This document shows, piece after piece, positions 17,912 through 24,687 of a stretch of 64,000 nt of DNA; the stretch's first letter is position 1; each line of letters starts with the position of its first letter. The DNA lies in NCBI GenBank assembly GCA_029959615.1, contig JASCOD010000001.1:1178001-1242000 (forward strand). Reading direction: 5' to 3'. This stretch comes from Flavobacteriaceae bacterium PS02338. GTDB taxonomy: Bacteria > Bacteroidota > Bacteroidia > Sphingobacteriales > Sphingobacteriaceae. The translations under genes were made by a program, and so were the position numbers. The notes below the pieces were generated by a model. It made no database searches. It was not told where the DNA came from and saw nothing but the letters and a program-made list of their open reading frames with translations.

Positions 17912-18292
17912 ATGGAAAGTAACAGACAAAAGAAGTTTGCAGGATTATTACAGGAAGAATTGGCGTCAATTTTTCAAAGAGAAGGTGCGGCTTACTTGCC
18001 AAATACATTGGTAACCATTACTAAGGTTCGTGTATCGCCAGATTTGGCGGTGGCTAAAGTGTATCTTAGTTTCTTTAACACGAACAATACTAGCTTATCT
18101 GTAGCTACGGTTAATTCGCACGCAGGAGAAATCAGGTATAAATTAGGTTCTCGTATTCGTCATCAAGCTAGGGTGATACCAACTTTATCTTTCTTTGTTG
18201 ACGACACCAACGAATACGTAGAAAGAATGGATCAAATTTTTGATAAAATAGCAAAAGAACGTAAGGATAGCGAAGGCGCAGAGAATGAATAA
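17912..18292 (+). CDS. rbfA: Ribosome-binding factor A
   Basis: This 126-residue protein is a KH-type 16S rRNA-binding factor for 30S maturation. It begins MESNRQKKFAGLLQEELASIFQRE and carries VTITKVRVSPDLAVAKVYLSFF and IRYKLGSRIRHQARVIPTLSFFVDDT, the RbfA fold with the conserved RIRHQ region. The ATG at 17912 is chosen; an upstream GTG at 17888 lies inside a dispersed repeat. Its end overlaps the next gene by 8 bases. Confidence 0.95.
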   Translation: MESNRQKKFAGLLQEELASIFQREGAAYLPNTLVTITKVRVSPDLAVAKVYLSFFNTNNTSLSVATVNSHAGEIRYKLGSRIRHQARVIPTLSFFVDDTNEYVERMDQIFDKIAKERKDSEGAENE

Positions 18293-18920
18293 ACACGTCC
18301 GGGAGCCCGGAAACTTCATTACGCATTTTTTACCTGCAGTGTTAGCGCTGCCAGGTTTGTTTTTATTGCTAGAAAAATCTACTACTGTATTTGAGAATGT
18401 AGCAGCCTTAGTTTACGGTGGTGGTATTTTGCTTCTTTTTAGCGTGAGTGCTATTTATCATAGTGTACCTAAAACGGAATATGGCATTAGATTTTGGCAA
18501 AAATTTGATCATTGTTGTATCTATCTAATGATTGCAGGCTCATTTACGCCAACTGCATTGATTATTTTTGAGGGTTGGTTACGTTGGTTGCTTTTCGGAT
18601 TAGTTTGGCTGATCGCGATTTTGGGCTGTCTACTTAAGATCTTCAACAAGCTAAAAAAGGGAAACCTTTCTACAGGTTTATATATTGCTATGGGCTGTTT
18701 GATTATTCCATTTATGGCGAAGATGATAGAGGCTATTTCGATAATGGGTTTGTTTTGGCTATTCTTGGGTGGGGTGTTTTATATAGGCGGTACTTATTAT
18801 TATGCGAAAGATAAGCCTTTGTACAAATACTTACATAGTCACGAATTGTGGCATTTATTTGTGAATTTCGGGGCTTTATCACATTTTTTCTATAACTACA
18901 TTTACGTGTTTAGAAGTTAG
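18285..18920 (+). CDS. trhA: Hemolysin III / TrhA family membrane protein
   Basis: This 211-residue protein has seven hydrophobic segments and the PAQR/hemolysin III signatures: EPGNFITHFLPAVLALPG, a SAIYHS motif near 55-60, a KFDHCCIYLMIAGSFTPTALI segment and the C-terminal SHELWHLFVNFGALSHFF with metal-binding histidines. Family members include E. coli TrhA (YqfA), linked to membrane energetics; hemolytic activity is not implied. It overlaps rbfA by 8 bases and is probably cotranscribed with it. Confidence 0.92.
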   Translation: MNKHVREPGNFITHFLPAVLALPGLFLLLEKSTTVFENVAALVYGGGILLLFSVSAIYHSVPKTEYGIRFWQKFDHCCIYLMIAGSFTPTALIIFEGWLRWLLFGLVWLIAILGCLLKIFNKLKKGNLSTGLYIAMGCLIIPFMAKMIEAISIMGLFWLFLGGVFYIGGTYYYAKDKPLYKYLHSHELWHLFVNFGALSHFFYNYIYVFRS

Positions 18921-19021
18921 TTTTTTAACCGCTAATTTCTCCGGAGAGATATAAGTAGATGTCATAAAATCAATCAGCGGAAAATATTAGACGTTGAAAC
19001 GGGTTTTTAAATAATTGCAGC

Positions 19022-19041
19022 AGCCCTGAGGTACGAGGGCT
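19022..19041. other. Small hairpin downstream of trhA
   Basis: AGCCCT (19022-19027) and AGGGCT (19036-19041) pair around an 8-base loop; a T run appears 14 bases later. It may be a weak terminator for trhA. The rest of the 246-base gap holds no gene I can support. Confidence 0.35.
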
Positions 19042-19166
19042 ATAGCGTAAATCAGTTTTTTTTGGAGTGGTAGAATTACTGAAAGTACTTTTCTTAAAAT
19101 AGAACTACTTGAGTAACAAAGGCAATGCAAGTTTCCAGCTTTCCGCTATAATTTGTAAATTTAGGC

Positions 19167-19820
19167 ATGGGCCGATTAATTTTAGTTTTCTTATTAGCGT
19201 TGTCATTACAAGTAAACGCTCAAAGACCCACCATTAAAAATGGATTGGAATCTTTTGTAAAAGCAAATACGATTTATCCAACCTATTCCCTCGAAAATTG
19301 TATTCAAGGGAATATTGAAGTAGCCTTTAAAGTAAATAAAGAAGGTAAGATAACTTACGCTGGAGTAACTAGGGGGATTGGAGCGGATTTAGATGCCGAA
19401 GCACTTCGTTTGATTAAATTAACTAGTGGAAAGTGGACTGTGCCAACGGGTTATGATACTACTTTTTTGATCCGCACACCGATGAAATTTTCATTACAAG
19501 ATTATGGTTGTGAACAAGTCAATCCGGGTAGTATAGGTTTGGCAATCAAGCAGTATAATGATGATATGGTTTCATTAAGTAAGATCGCTAACTTTTATAG
19601 AAATGTAGAGCAAGGCACAGAAAATTTCATTGAAGAAGAGAAAATCATCGCTCTTAAGAAAGATATGGGCATTGATGATGATTTCATCGCCAAAAAAATA
19701 AGTATAGCCGAGAAAAAAATTAGTCAAGGTGATTTGCAAAGCGCTTGCGAAGACTTTAAGTTTGTGAAATATATGGGCTCCACAAAAGCAGATAAGCTGC
19801 TTGCCAAATATTGTAAATAA
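19167..19820 (+). CDS. Secreted protein with TonB C-terminal-like domain
   Basis: This 217-residue protein has a signal peptide (1-18, ending LQVNA) and a TonB_C-like domain at about 20-110: YPTYSLENCIQGNIEVAFKVNKEGKITYAGVTRGIGADLDAEALRLIK, the usual sequence in Bacteroidota. There is no N-terminal membrane anchor or proline linker, so it is not a standard energy transducer; such free TonB_C domains are common in this phylum with unknown roles. The C-terminal half is helical and charged (KKISIAEKKISQGDLQSACEDF) and resembles a tetratricopeptide-like helix pair. It is followed by a membrane protein gene after 2 bases. Confidence 0.8.
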   Translation: MGRLILVFLLALSLQVNAQRPTIKNGLESFVKANTIYPTYSLENCIQGNIEVAFKVNKEGKITYAGVTRGIGADLDAEALRLIKLTSGKWTVPTGYDTTFLIRTPMKFSLQDYGCEQVNPGSIGLAIKQYNDDMVSLSKIANFYRNVEQGTENFIEEEKIIALKKDMGIDDDFIAKKISIAEKKISQGDLQSACEDFKFVKYMGSTKADKLLAKYCK

Positions 19821-19822
19821 AC

Positions 19823-20239
19823 ATGCGTATACTTCTTCGTGCTTTTGCCTTTCTAGATCTACTTTCTTTAGTATTCATGACTATGCAGTTATGGGTAATC
19901 ATCAATAATTATTCAGCGATTACTTTACCTTCAGATAAGGTGCAGAGTATTTTGATGTTTCCTATGTATGTGCTAGTTTTGGTAGGAGCTTATGGTTTAT
20001 TCTTGCAGAAGAAGCTAGGTTTCATTAGCTATTACATACAATTTCCTTTTAGGCTTTACCTTTGGGTTTTTAGTGTAGGCTTTATTAGTTTGTTACTAGA
20101 AGGATTTACTGATTATAACGACAATTGGCTTCCCATTTTGTTGAAAATATGCTTTGCAGTTGAGTTTGTTAGGCTGTGTTTAACTGTTAGAGCACATCAA
20201 GTATTAGGGCATAATCATATTTATGGCGCTGGGAAGTAA
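19823..20239 (+). CDS. Small four-helix integral membrane protein, unknown
   Basis: The 138-residue product has four hydrophobic segments (about 5-29, 42-62, 68-92 and 97-122) and short charged loops. No family motif is recognised. It follows the TonB_C protein by 2 bases, so the two are probably one transcript. Its 3' end overlaps the convergent lipid kinase gene by 36 bases, so both C-termini are encoded on opposite strands of the same DNA. Confidence 0.72.
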   Translation: MRILLRAFAFLDLLSLVFMTMQLWVIINNYSAITLPSDKVQSILMFPMYVLVLVGAYGLFLQKKLGFISYYIQFPFRLYLWVFSVGFISLLLEGFTDYNDNWLPILLKICFAVEFVRLCLTVRAHQVLGHNHIYGAGK

Positions 20240-21082
20240 TTTTGCTTCTACTTTGTTGGTTTTGCCCAAGTATTCGCCGTCTACTTGAAAATGAACTTTA
20301 TGCTTTGTCGTAATTTGCACTTCAGAAGCTTGAAAACTCTCTATTTTTTTGGGATTCCAAGGTAGCTTGCTAACCCATATTTTGAGGATTTCCATTACAG
20401 CGTATTCCTTAATTAAAATTACCTCAAAAACATCATCATTTAATTTGCCATTAGGATTGATTTGAAAGCCAGTTCCATATTTGGTCGCATTCGCAATAAC
20501 CACCATGGCAGCATCGGCTTTGATCTCACGGTCACCTACCTTAAATTGCACTTTCATTTTTCTGTGATTCCAAAATGCATGCCATGCAGATTTAGCGTAG
20601 GTTAGCATTCCCCTAGTTGGTAATTCATCAAATTTTTTAACTAAATAGGCATTAAAACCTATATCTGATAGATGGATGCACAATTCTTGATTAACTAAAG
20701 TAGCATGTATTTTCTGAAGTTTTCCTGTCGCGGCAACTTCCATCGCTTCTTCGATATTTAAGGGAATGCCAAGCTCTTTGGCCATGCCGTTAGCCGATCC
20801 CGCGGGAATAATCCCGATCGGTGTTTCGGTGTTTAACAAGCACTCGGCAACTAGCTTTAAGGTGCCATCTCCGCCTACAGCAATTACTCTATCTGCCTTT
20901 GCTTTTTCAATGGCTTTTTTTACTTGCTCTAGGTTGCATTTGCGGGGTAGCTCAAAAATTTCAATGGCTATTTCACTATCGCTAAAATAATTGATAATCT
21001 GTTCGCTAAGACTTTCATCTTTGCTGCCAGAGCCTTGATTTACTACAAAGAGTATACGTAATTTGTTGTTTTTATAGGTCAT
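20204..21082 (-). CDS. Diacylglycerol/lipid kinase family protein (YegS/DgkB-like)
   Basis: This 292-residue protein has the DAGK catalytic fold: KLRILFVVNQGSGSKD at the start, VIAVGGDGTLKLVAECLL (the GGDGT nucleotide site near residues 64-68), IGIIPAGSANGMAKELGIP and a second beta domain with IHATLVNQELCIHLSDIGFNA and VHFQVDGEYLGKT. Family members phosphorylate diacylglycerol or related lipids with ATP. The ATG at 21082 (MTYKNNKLRILF) is chosen, since 19 extra upstream residues would run into the shared promoter region. It diverges from an App1-type phosphatase across 50 bases that hold a 14-base palindrome. Confidence 0.92.
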   Translation of the reverse strand: MTYKNNKLRILFVVNQGSGSKDESLSEQIINYFSDSEIAIEIFELPRKCNLEQVKKAIEKAKADRVIAVGGDGTLKLVAECLLNTETPIGIIPAGSANGMAKELGIPLNIEEAMEVAATGKLQKIHATLVNQELCIHLSDIGFNAYLVKKFDELPTRGMLTYAKSAWHAFWNHRKMKVQFKVGDREIKADAAMVVIANATKYGTGFQINPNGKLNDDVFEVILIKEYAVMEILKIWVSKLPWNPKKIESFQASEVQITTKHKVHFQVDGEYLGKTNKVEAKLLPSAINMIMP

Positions 21083-21101
21083 ATAAATAATATGATATAA
21101 A

Positions 21102-21115
21102 ACAACAATTGTTGT
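21102..21115. promoter_or_regulatory. 14-base perfect palindrome between lipid kinase and App1 phosphatase
   Basis: ACAACAATTGTTGT sits in the 50-base divergent gap (21083-21132), 19 bases from the kinase ATG and 17 from the phosphatase ATG. The position fits an operator that could affect both promoters. No clear TAnnTTTG box was found in the gap. Confidence 0.5.
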
Positions 21116-21132
21116 ACTCTGTTTTAAATAAT

Positions 21133-22110
21133 ATGTCAAAAAAAAATGCTCAAGTAAAAGTATATCATGGATATGGTCACACTCATAATTTGGTGGTGTA
21201 TGGTCATGTTTTTAAGCATCGAGCAAAAGTGAAACAACGATATAAAAATGGGCTTTTTGTTAATCTGATGCATGTTTTTAAGCTTTTTGTGCTTAAGCCT
21301 TATCCCTTTGCCAAAGTTCAATTAAATTTCAAAGGGCAAACTGTGACTACCAACGCAGCTTATGATGGTTTTTTTAAGTTTGAGTGGGAGGCTAATGAAA
21401 ATGTAGAGGCGGGTTGGCATGAAGTAAATGTAACAGCCTTTGACGAAAAAGGAAAAGAAATTGCGAAATCCAGCGGTTCAATTTATGTTCCGCATATTAC
21501 TCAATACGCATTTATTTCAGATATTGATGATACCATCATGATTTCACATTCTAAAACCATTGCCAAAAGATTAAAGGAGTTATTACTAAAAAATCCGAGA
21601 ACTCGTAAAACATTTCAATCCACTAGGTATCATTATGAATTATTGGCAAATGCACATACGGTACCGCAACAGCCCAATCCATTCTTTTATGTATCAAGTA
21701 GTGAGTGGAATTTGTACGATTATTTGGTCGAAACTTTTCGTTTTAATGGATTTCCAGAAGGAACTTTTTTGTTGAATCAATTGAAGAGATGGAAGGATTT
21801 ATTGAAAACAGGTAAAACTGGCCATGAGGGAAAATTAATGAGGATTATGCGAATCATAGATGCCTTTCCTAATCAGAAATTTATTTTCTTAGGCGATAAT
21901 TCACAAAAAGATCCAGAAATCTACGCTAAAATCGCAGAAAGATATGGCAAAAATGTAATTGCTGTTTATATTCGAAACGTCAGAAAATCTAAAATATTCG
22001 CAACACAAGAAATATTGAATAAATTAGAGGATAAAAATATTCATACCTGTTTTTTTGTACATAGTGAAGATGCCATTGCTCACTCCAAAAAAATAGGTTT
22101 AATAAGCTAA
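21133..22110 (+). CDS. App1-type phosphatidate phosphatase domain protein (DUF2183)
   Basis: This 325-residue protein has a beta-rich N-terminal domain (about 10-120), then a HAD-like catalytic domain: YAFISDIDDTIMIS, a DxDxT motif at residues 130-134, FFYVSSSEWNLYDYL as motif II region, GHEGKLMRIMRI with the conserved Lys, and FIFLGDNSQKDPEIY as the acidic motif. Yeast App1 with this domain is a Mg-dependent phosphatidate phosphatase; bacterial members are little studied. The ATG at 21133 is used; a TTG 24 bases earlier overlaps the palindrome region. The neighbouring lipid kinase could make the substrate. Confidence 0.88.
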   Translation: MSKKNAQVKVYHGYGHTHNLVVYGHVFKHRAKVKQRYKNGLFVNLMHVFKLFVLKPYPFAKVQLNFKGQTVTTNAAYDGFFKFEWEANENVEAGWHEVNVTAFDEKGKEIAKSSGSIYVPHITQYAFISDIDDTIMISHSKTIAKRLKELLLKNPRTRKTFQSTRYHYELLANAHTVPQQPNPFFYVSSSEWNLYDYLVETFRFNGFPEGTFLLNQLKRWKDLLKTGKTGHEGKLMRIMRIIDAFPNQKFIFLGDNSQKDPEIYAKIAERYGKNVIAVYIRNVRKSKIFATQEILNKLEDKNIHTCFFVHSEDAIAHSKKIGLIS

Positions 22111-22113
22111 TGT

Positions 22114-22512
22114 ATGAAGAAAATAATTATTGCTCTGTTTGTGGTTTTTACACTGCAAGCCTGCACCAAAGATCTTAGTCAAATAAAACAAAAAGACACT
22201 AAATGGGAGTTAACTCGCTGGCCGGGTAAAACATTGCCAACTGCTGCTAAGGCAACTTTAAATATTAGCGGAGGAAATAAAATTGGTGGCAAATCTTTTT
22301 GTAATACTTATGGAGGTAGTGCCGTAATTAACGGTAATGCCTTACAGTTCAGTAAAATTTTTGGCACTAAAATATATTGCGAAGCCGTTGGAGATGCGGA
22401 GAATAAGTACTACGCAGATCTAGAAAAAGTAACCGCTGGCAAAGTTTCGGGCAATAGACTTTATTTGTACCAAAATGAGACTTTATTAATGGTGTTTGTA
22501 AAAACTGAATAA
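22114..22512 (+). CDS. META-domain lipoprotein (HslJ-like)
   Basis: The 132-residue product has a lipoprotein signal (FTLQAC, Cys17) and a META domain: KWELTRWPGKTLP, ATLNISGGNKIGGKSFCNTYGGSAVINGNALQFSKIFGTKIYC and LYLYQNETLLMVF. META/HslJ proteins are small beta-barrel envelope proteins, some tied to heat shock or antibiotic tolerance; the role here is unknown. It starts 3 bases after the phosphatase stop and ends 6 before aat, so it is probably in the same transcript. Confidence 0.88.
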   Translation: MKKIIIALFVVFTLQACTKDLSQIKQKDTKWELTRWPGKTLPTAAKATLNISGGNKIGGKSFCNTYGGSAVINGNALQFSKIFGTKIYCEAVGDAENKYYADLEKVTAGKVSGNRLYLYQNETLLMVFVKTE

Positions 22513-22518
22513 CCTTCT

Positions 22519-23169
22519 ATGGTTTTTAGGTTGCCCGAAGATGAAATTGTTTTTCCAAACCCTGAACTAGCCGATGAAGATGGCTTACTTGCCATTGGCG
22601 GGGATTTAAGTGCAGAAAGGTTAATTCTTGCCTATCAACATGGTATTTTCCCTTGGTTTAGTGATGATGATCCAATCTGTTGGTACTCACCTCATGAGCG
22701 TTGTGTAATTTATCCCGATAGGATTAAGGTTAGCAAGAGCATGAGGCAAGTCCTAAAAAATGGAGGATTCAAGGTAACCGCCAATCAAGCTTTTGAAAAT
22801 GTAATTGCCAATTGTGCCAAAATACCTCGAAAAGATCAACCAGGAACATGGATTACCAATGAAATGCAGGAAGCCTATGTCAATCTACATCAATTGGGTT
22901 GGGCACATAGTATTGAAGTTTGGAGGGAAGGGAATTTAATAGGTGGACTTTATGGTATTGCTATTGGTAAAGTGTTTTGCGGAGAAAGTATGTTTAGCTT
23001 AACGAGTAATGCCTCTAAAGTAGCATTGATTTTCTTATGTCAACAAACAGATTTTGAGTTAATAGACTGTCAATTGCCAAATGATCATTTGTTAAGTCTA
23101 GGTGCTGAAATGATAGATCGAGAAACTTACATGAAAGCTTTGGAACAAGAATTAAAAAGTAAAGCCTAA
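22519..23169 (+). CDS. aat: Leucyl/phenylalanyl-tRNA-protein transferase
   Basis: This 216-residue enzyme adds Leu or Phe from tRNA to proteins with N-terminal Arg or Lys, feeding them to the N-degron pathway. It shows the family's start [45 protein letters not shown], then [58 protein letters not shown] and [15 protein letters not shown]. Length fits. It ends the plus-strand run and converges on the thioredoxin gene with only 20 bases between. Confidence 0.96.
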   Translation: MVFRLPEDEIVFPNPELADEDGLLAIGGDLSAERLILAYQHGIFPWFSDDDPICWYSPHERCVIYPDRIKVSKSMRQVLKNGGFKVTANQAFENVIANCAKIPRKDQPGTWITNEMQEAYVNLHQLGWAHSIEVWREGNLIGGLYGIAIGKVFCGESMFSLTSNASKVALIFLCQQTDFELIDCQLPNDHLLSLGAEMIDRETYMKALEQELKSKA

Positions 23170-23189
23170 TTTTCAAATGAACTAATAAA

Positions 23190-23774
23190 CTATTGAGTGC
23201 TCACTCTCAGCTTTTCTATAAATTCTACAAACTTTTTGCTGTTATAATTTGCAGCTCCTTCGTGTTTAAAAGATAGCCTACCTTTCTTATCGAAAACCAC
23301 TGTAGTGGGCAATGAACCAGCAAAAATTTCATCTGGAACACTACTAGCCATTTGATAAACAGGCATCGTGTATTTTCTGGCTTTCATGTAGCCATTGGCC
23401 TTTTCGAAATTACTGTCTGCATCTAAAAGGATAAAAACAATATCTTCATTATTTCGATTTTGTTTATACAATTTGTTAATAGAAGGCATTTCTGCCAAGC
23501 AAGGTGGACACCAAGTAGCCCAAAAATTAAGAAATACAACTTTGCCTTTTAGCTCATTTAGGGTAATAATTTTTCCACTTTGGTCCTTAAATTTCAAATC
23601 TGGATAGGCGTCGCTCACAATTTTTTCCGTTTTTACATCTGGATTAAATAGACCTATCTGCATTAGCCCCTGTAATAATAACGCTTTAGCCGAAGGGACG
23701 AATATAAATAAGGCTAAAACCACTATGAAAATACCATTAGAGATATATTTATTGATGCTCTTTTTTTTCTCCAT
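23190..23774 (-). CDS. Membrane-anchored TlpA-like thioredoxin
   Basis: This 194-residue protein has an N-terminal membrane anchor (about 13-36) and a TlpA/ResA-type thioredoxin domain: KFKDQSGKIITLNELKGKVVFLNFWATWCPPCLAEMPSIN, with active site W88-C89-P-P-C92, and a cis-Pro segment SLPTTVVFDKKG. It should act as a periplasmic thiol reductant or oxidant. It begins 1 base after the stop of the M28 peptidase gene and is the last gene of a three-gene operon with an outer membrane barrel. Confidence 0.92.
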   Translation of the reverse strand: MEKKKSINKYISNGIFIVVLALFIFVPSAKALLLQGLMQIGLFNPDVKTEKIVSDAYPDLKFKDQSGKIITLNELKGKVVFLNFWATWCPPCLAEMPSINKLYKQNRNNEDIVFILLDADSNFEKANGYMKARKYTMPVYQMASSVPDEIFAGSLPTTVVFDKKGRLSFKHEGAANYNSKKFVEFIEKLRVSTQ

Positions 23775-23775
23775 T

Positions 23776-24687
23776 CTATTTTGTCAACTTTAACAAAGCT
23801 AAGTAAATACCATCAATAACCTTCGCCATCCGGGAGATATCCAGCATTTCCACGGTATCCGTTTTTTGATGATAATTCTTATTCCTATAAAATGAAGTGT
23901 CTGTAATCATCAGTGCGCTATAACCAAAATTCCAGTAATTTAAATGATCAGAAAAATCGATGCCAGGCAATGCTTTAGGCCCGGTAAATTTCTTTGTCTT
24001 TATCGTCTCTGAGTTCCTAAAATTCTTGCTAAACTGCCTAGCGAACTTTCCTTTGCCAAATTTATTTACCAGCGTGATGTAATTGCCTTTGTTGCCATAA
24101 AACCATGATAATATACCTAAAGGATAATCTTGGCTTTTTTTCTCATCCTTGAAATAGCCGATCATTTCTACCGAGAGCATTCCGAAAACATCAATTTTAT
24201 GATCTGATAGATATTTGGCGTGAATAAAACTGCCCATATATTCAGTTCTAAAGTAGGGAGGTTCTTCTAAAGTATAAGCAACCAAATCAATTCTTTTTGT
24301 CAATTTTTGCCCTTTCAGCTGACGAGCCAATTCTAGTAGGCCAACTACACCGCTAGCGTTATCATCTGCACCTTCTTGGTTACCGCAAACATCATAATGT
24401 GCACCAATAACAATGCGCTGTTGGTTTGCTGTGCCAAAGGAACAAATGACATTTTTGTAAGTCTTCCTGTCAACTTCATATGCTTGAAAAGAAACACTAT
24501 CACTGTACTTTAAGAAATCATTTTTGATATAATCTGCAATCAAATTTAATTGTACAATGTTTTGATGGTTTCGGTAGGAAGGAGTTTTGGTGATATTTTT
24601 AAGATGCGTTTTAATAGCGATGGTATCTGTATTTGCAAAACAGTTGAAGTAGGTAAAGCCGAAGAATAAAATAGCTAAAATTCTCAT
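23776..24687 (-). CDS. Secreted M28-family zinc aminopeptidase
   Basis: This 303-residue protein has a signal peptide (about 1-18) and an M28 peptidase domain: IVIGAHYDVCGNQEGADDNASGVVGLLELAR (H97, D99 and the DD pair 108-109), LVAYTLEEPPYF (E141/E142), MLSVEMIGYF and FSDHLNYWNFGYSALMITDTSFYRN. Metal ligands all look present. It would trim peptides in the periplasm or at the surface. It overlaps the outer membrane barrel gene by 4 bases (ATGA), so the two are translationally coupled, which suggests that the peptidase works on what the barrel handles. Confidence 0.92.
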   Translation of the reverse strand: MRILAILFFGFTYFNCFANTDTIAIKTHLKNITKTPSYRNHQNIVQLNLIADYIKNDFLKYSDSVSFQAYEVDRKTYKNVICSFGTANQQRIVIGAHYDVCGNQEGADDNASGVVGLLELARQLKGQKLTKRIDLVAYTLEEPPYFRTEYMGSFIHAKYLSDHKIDVFGMLSVEMIGYFKDEKKSQDYPLGILSWFYGNKGNYITLVNKFGKGKFARQFSKNFRNSETIKTKKFTGPKALPGIDFSDHLNYWNFGYSALMITDTSFYRNKNYHQKTDTVEMLDISRMAKVIDGIYLALLKLTK

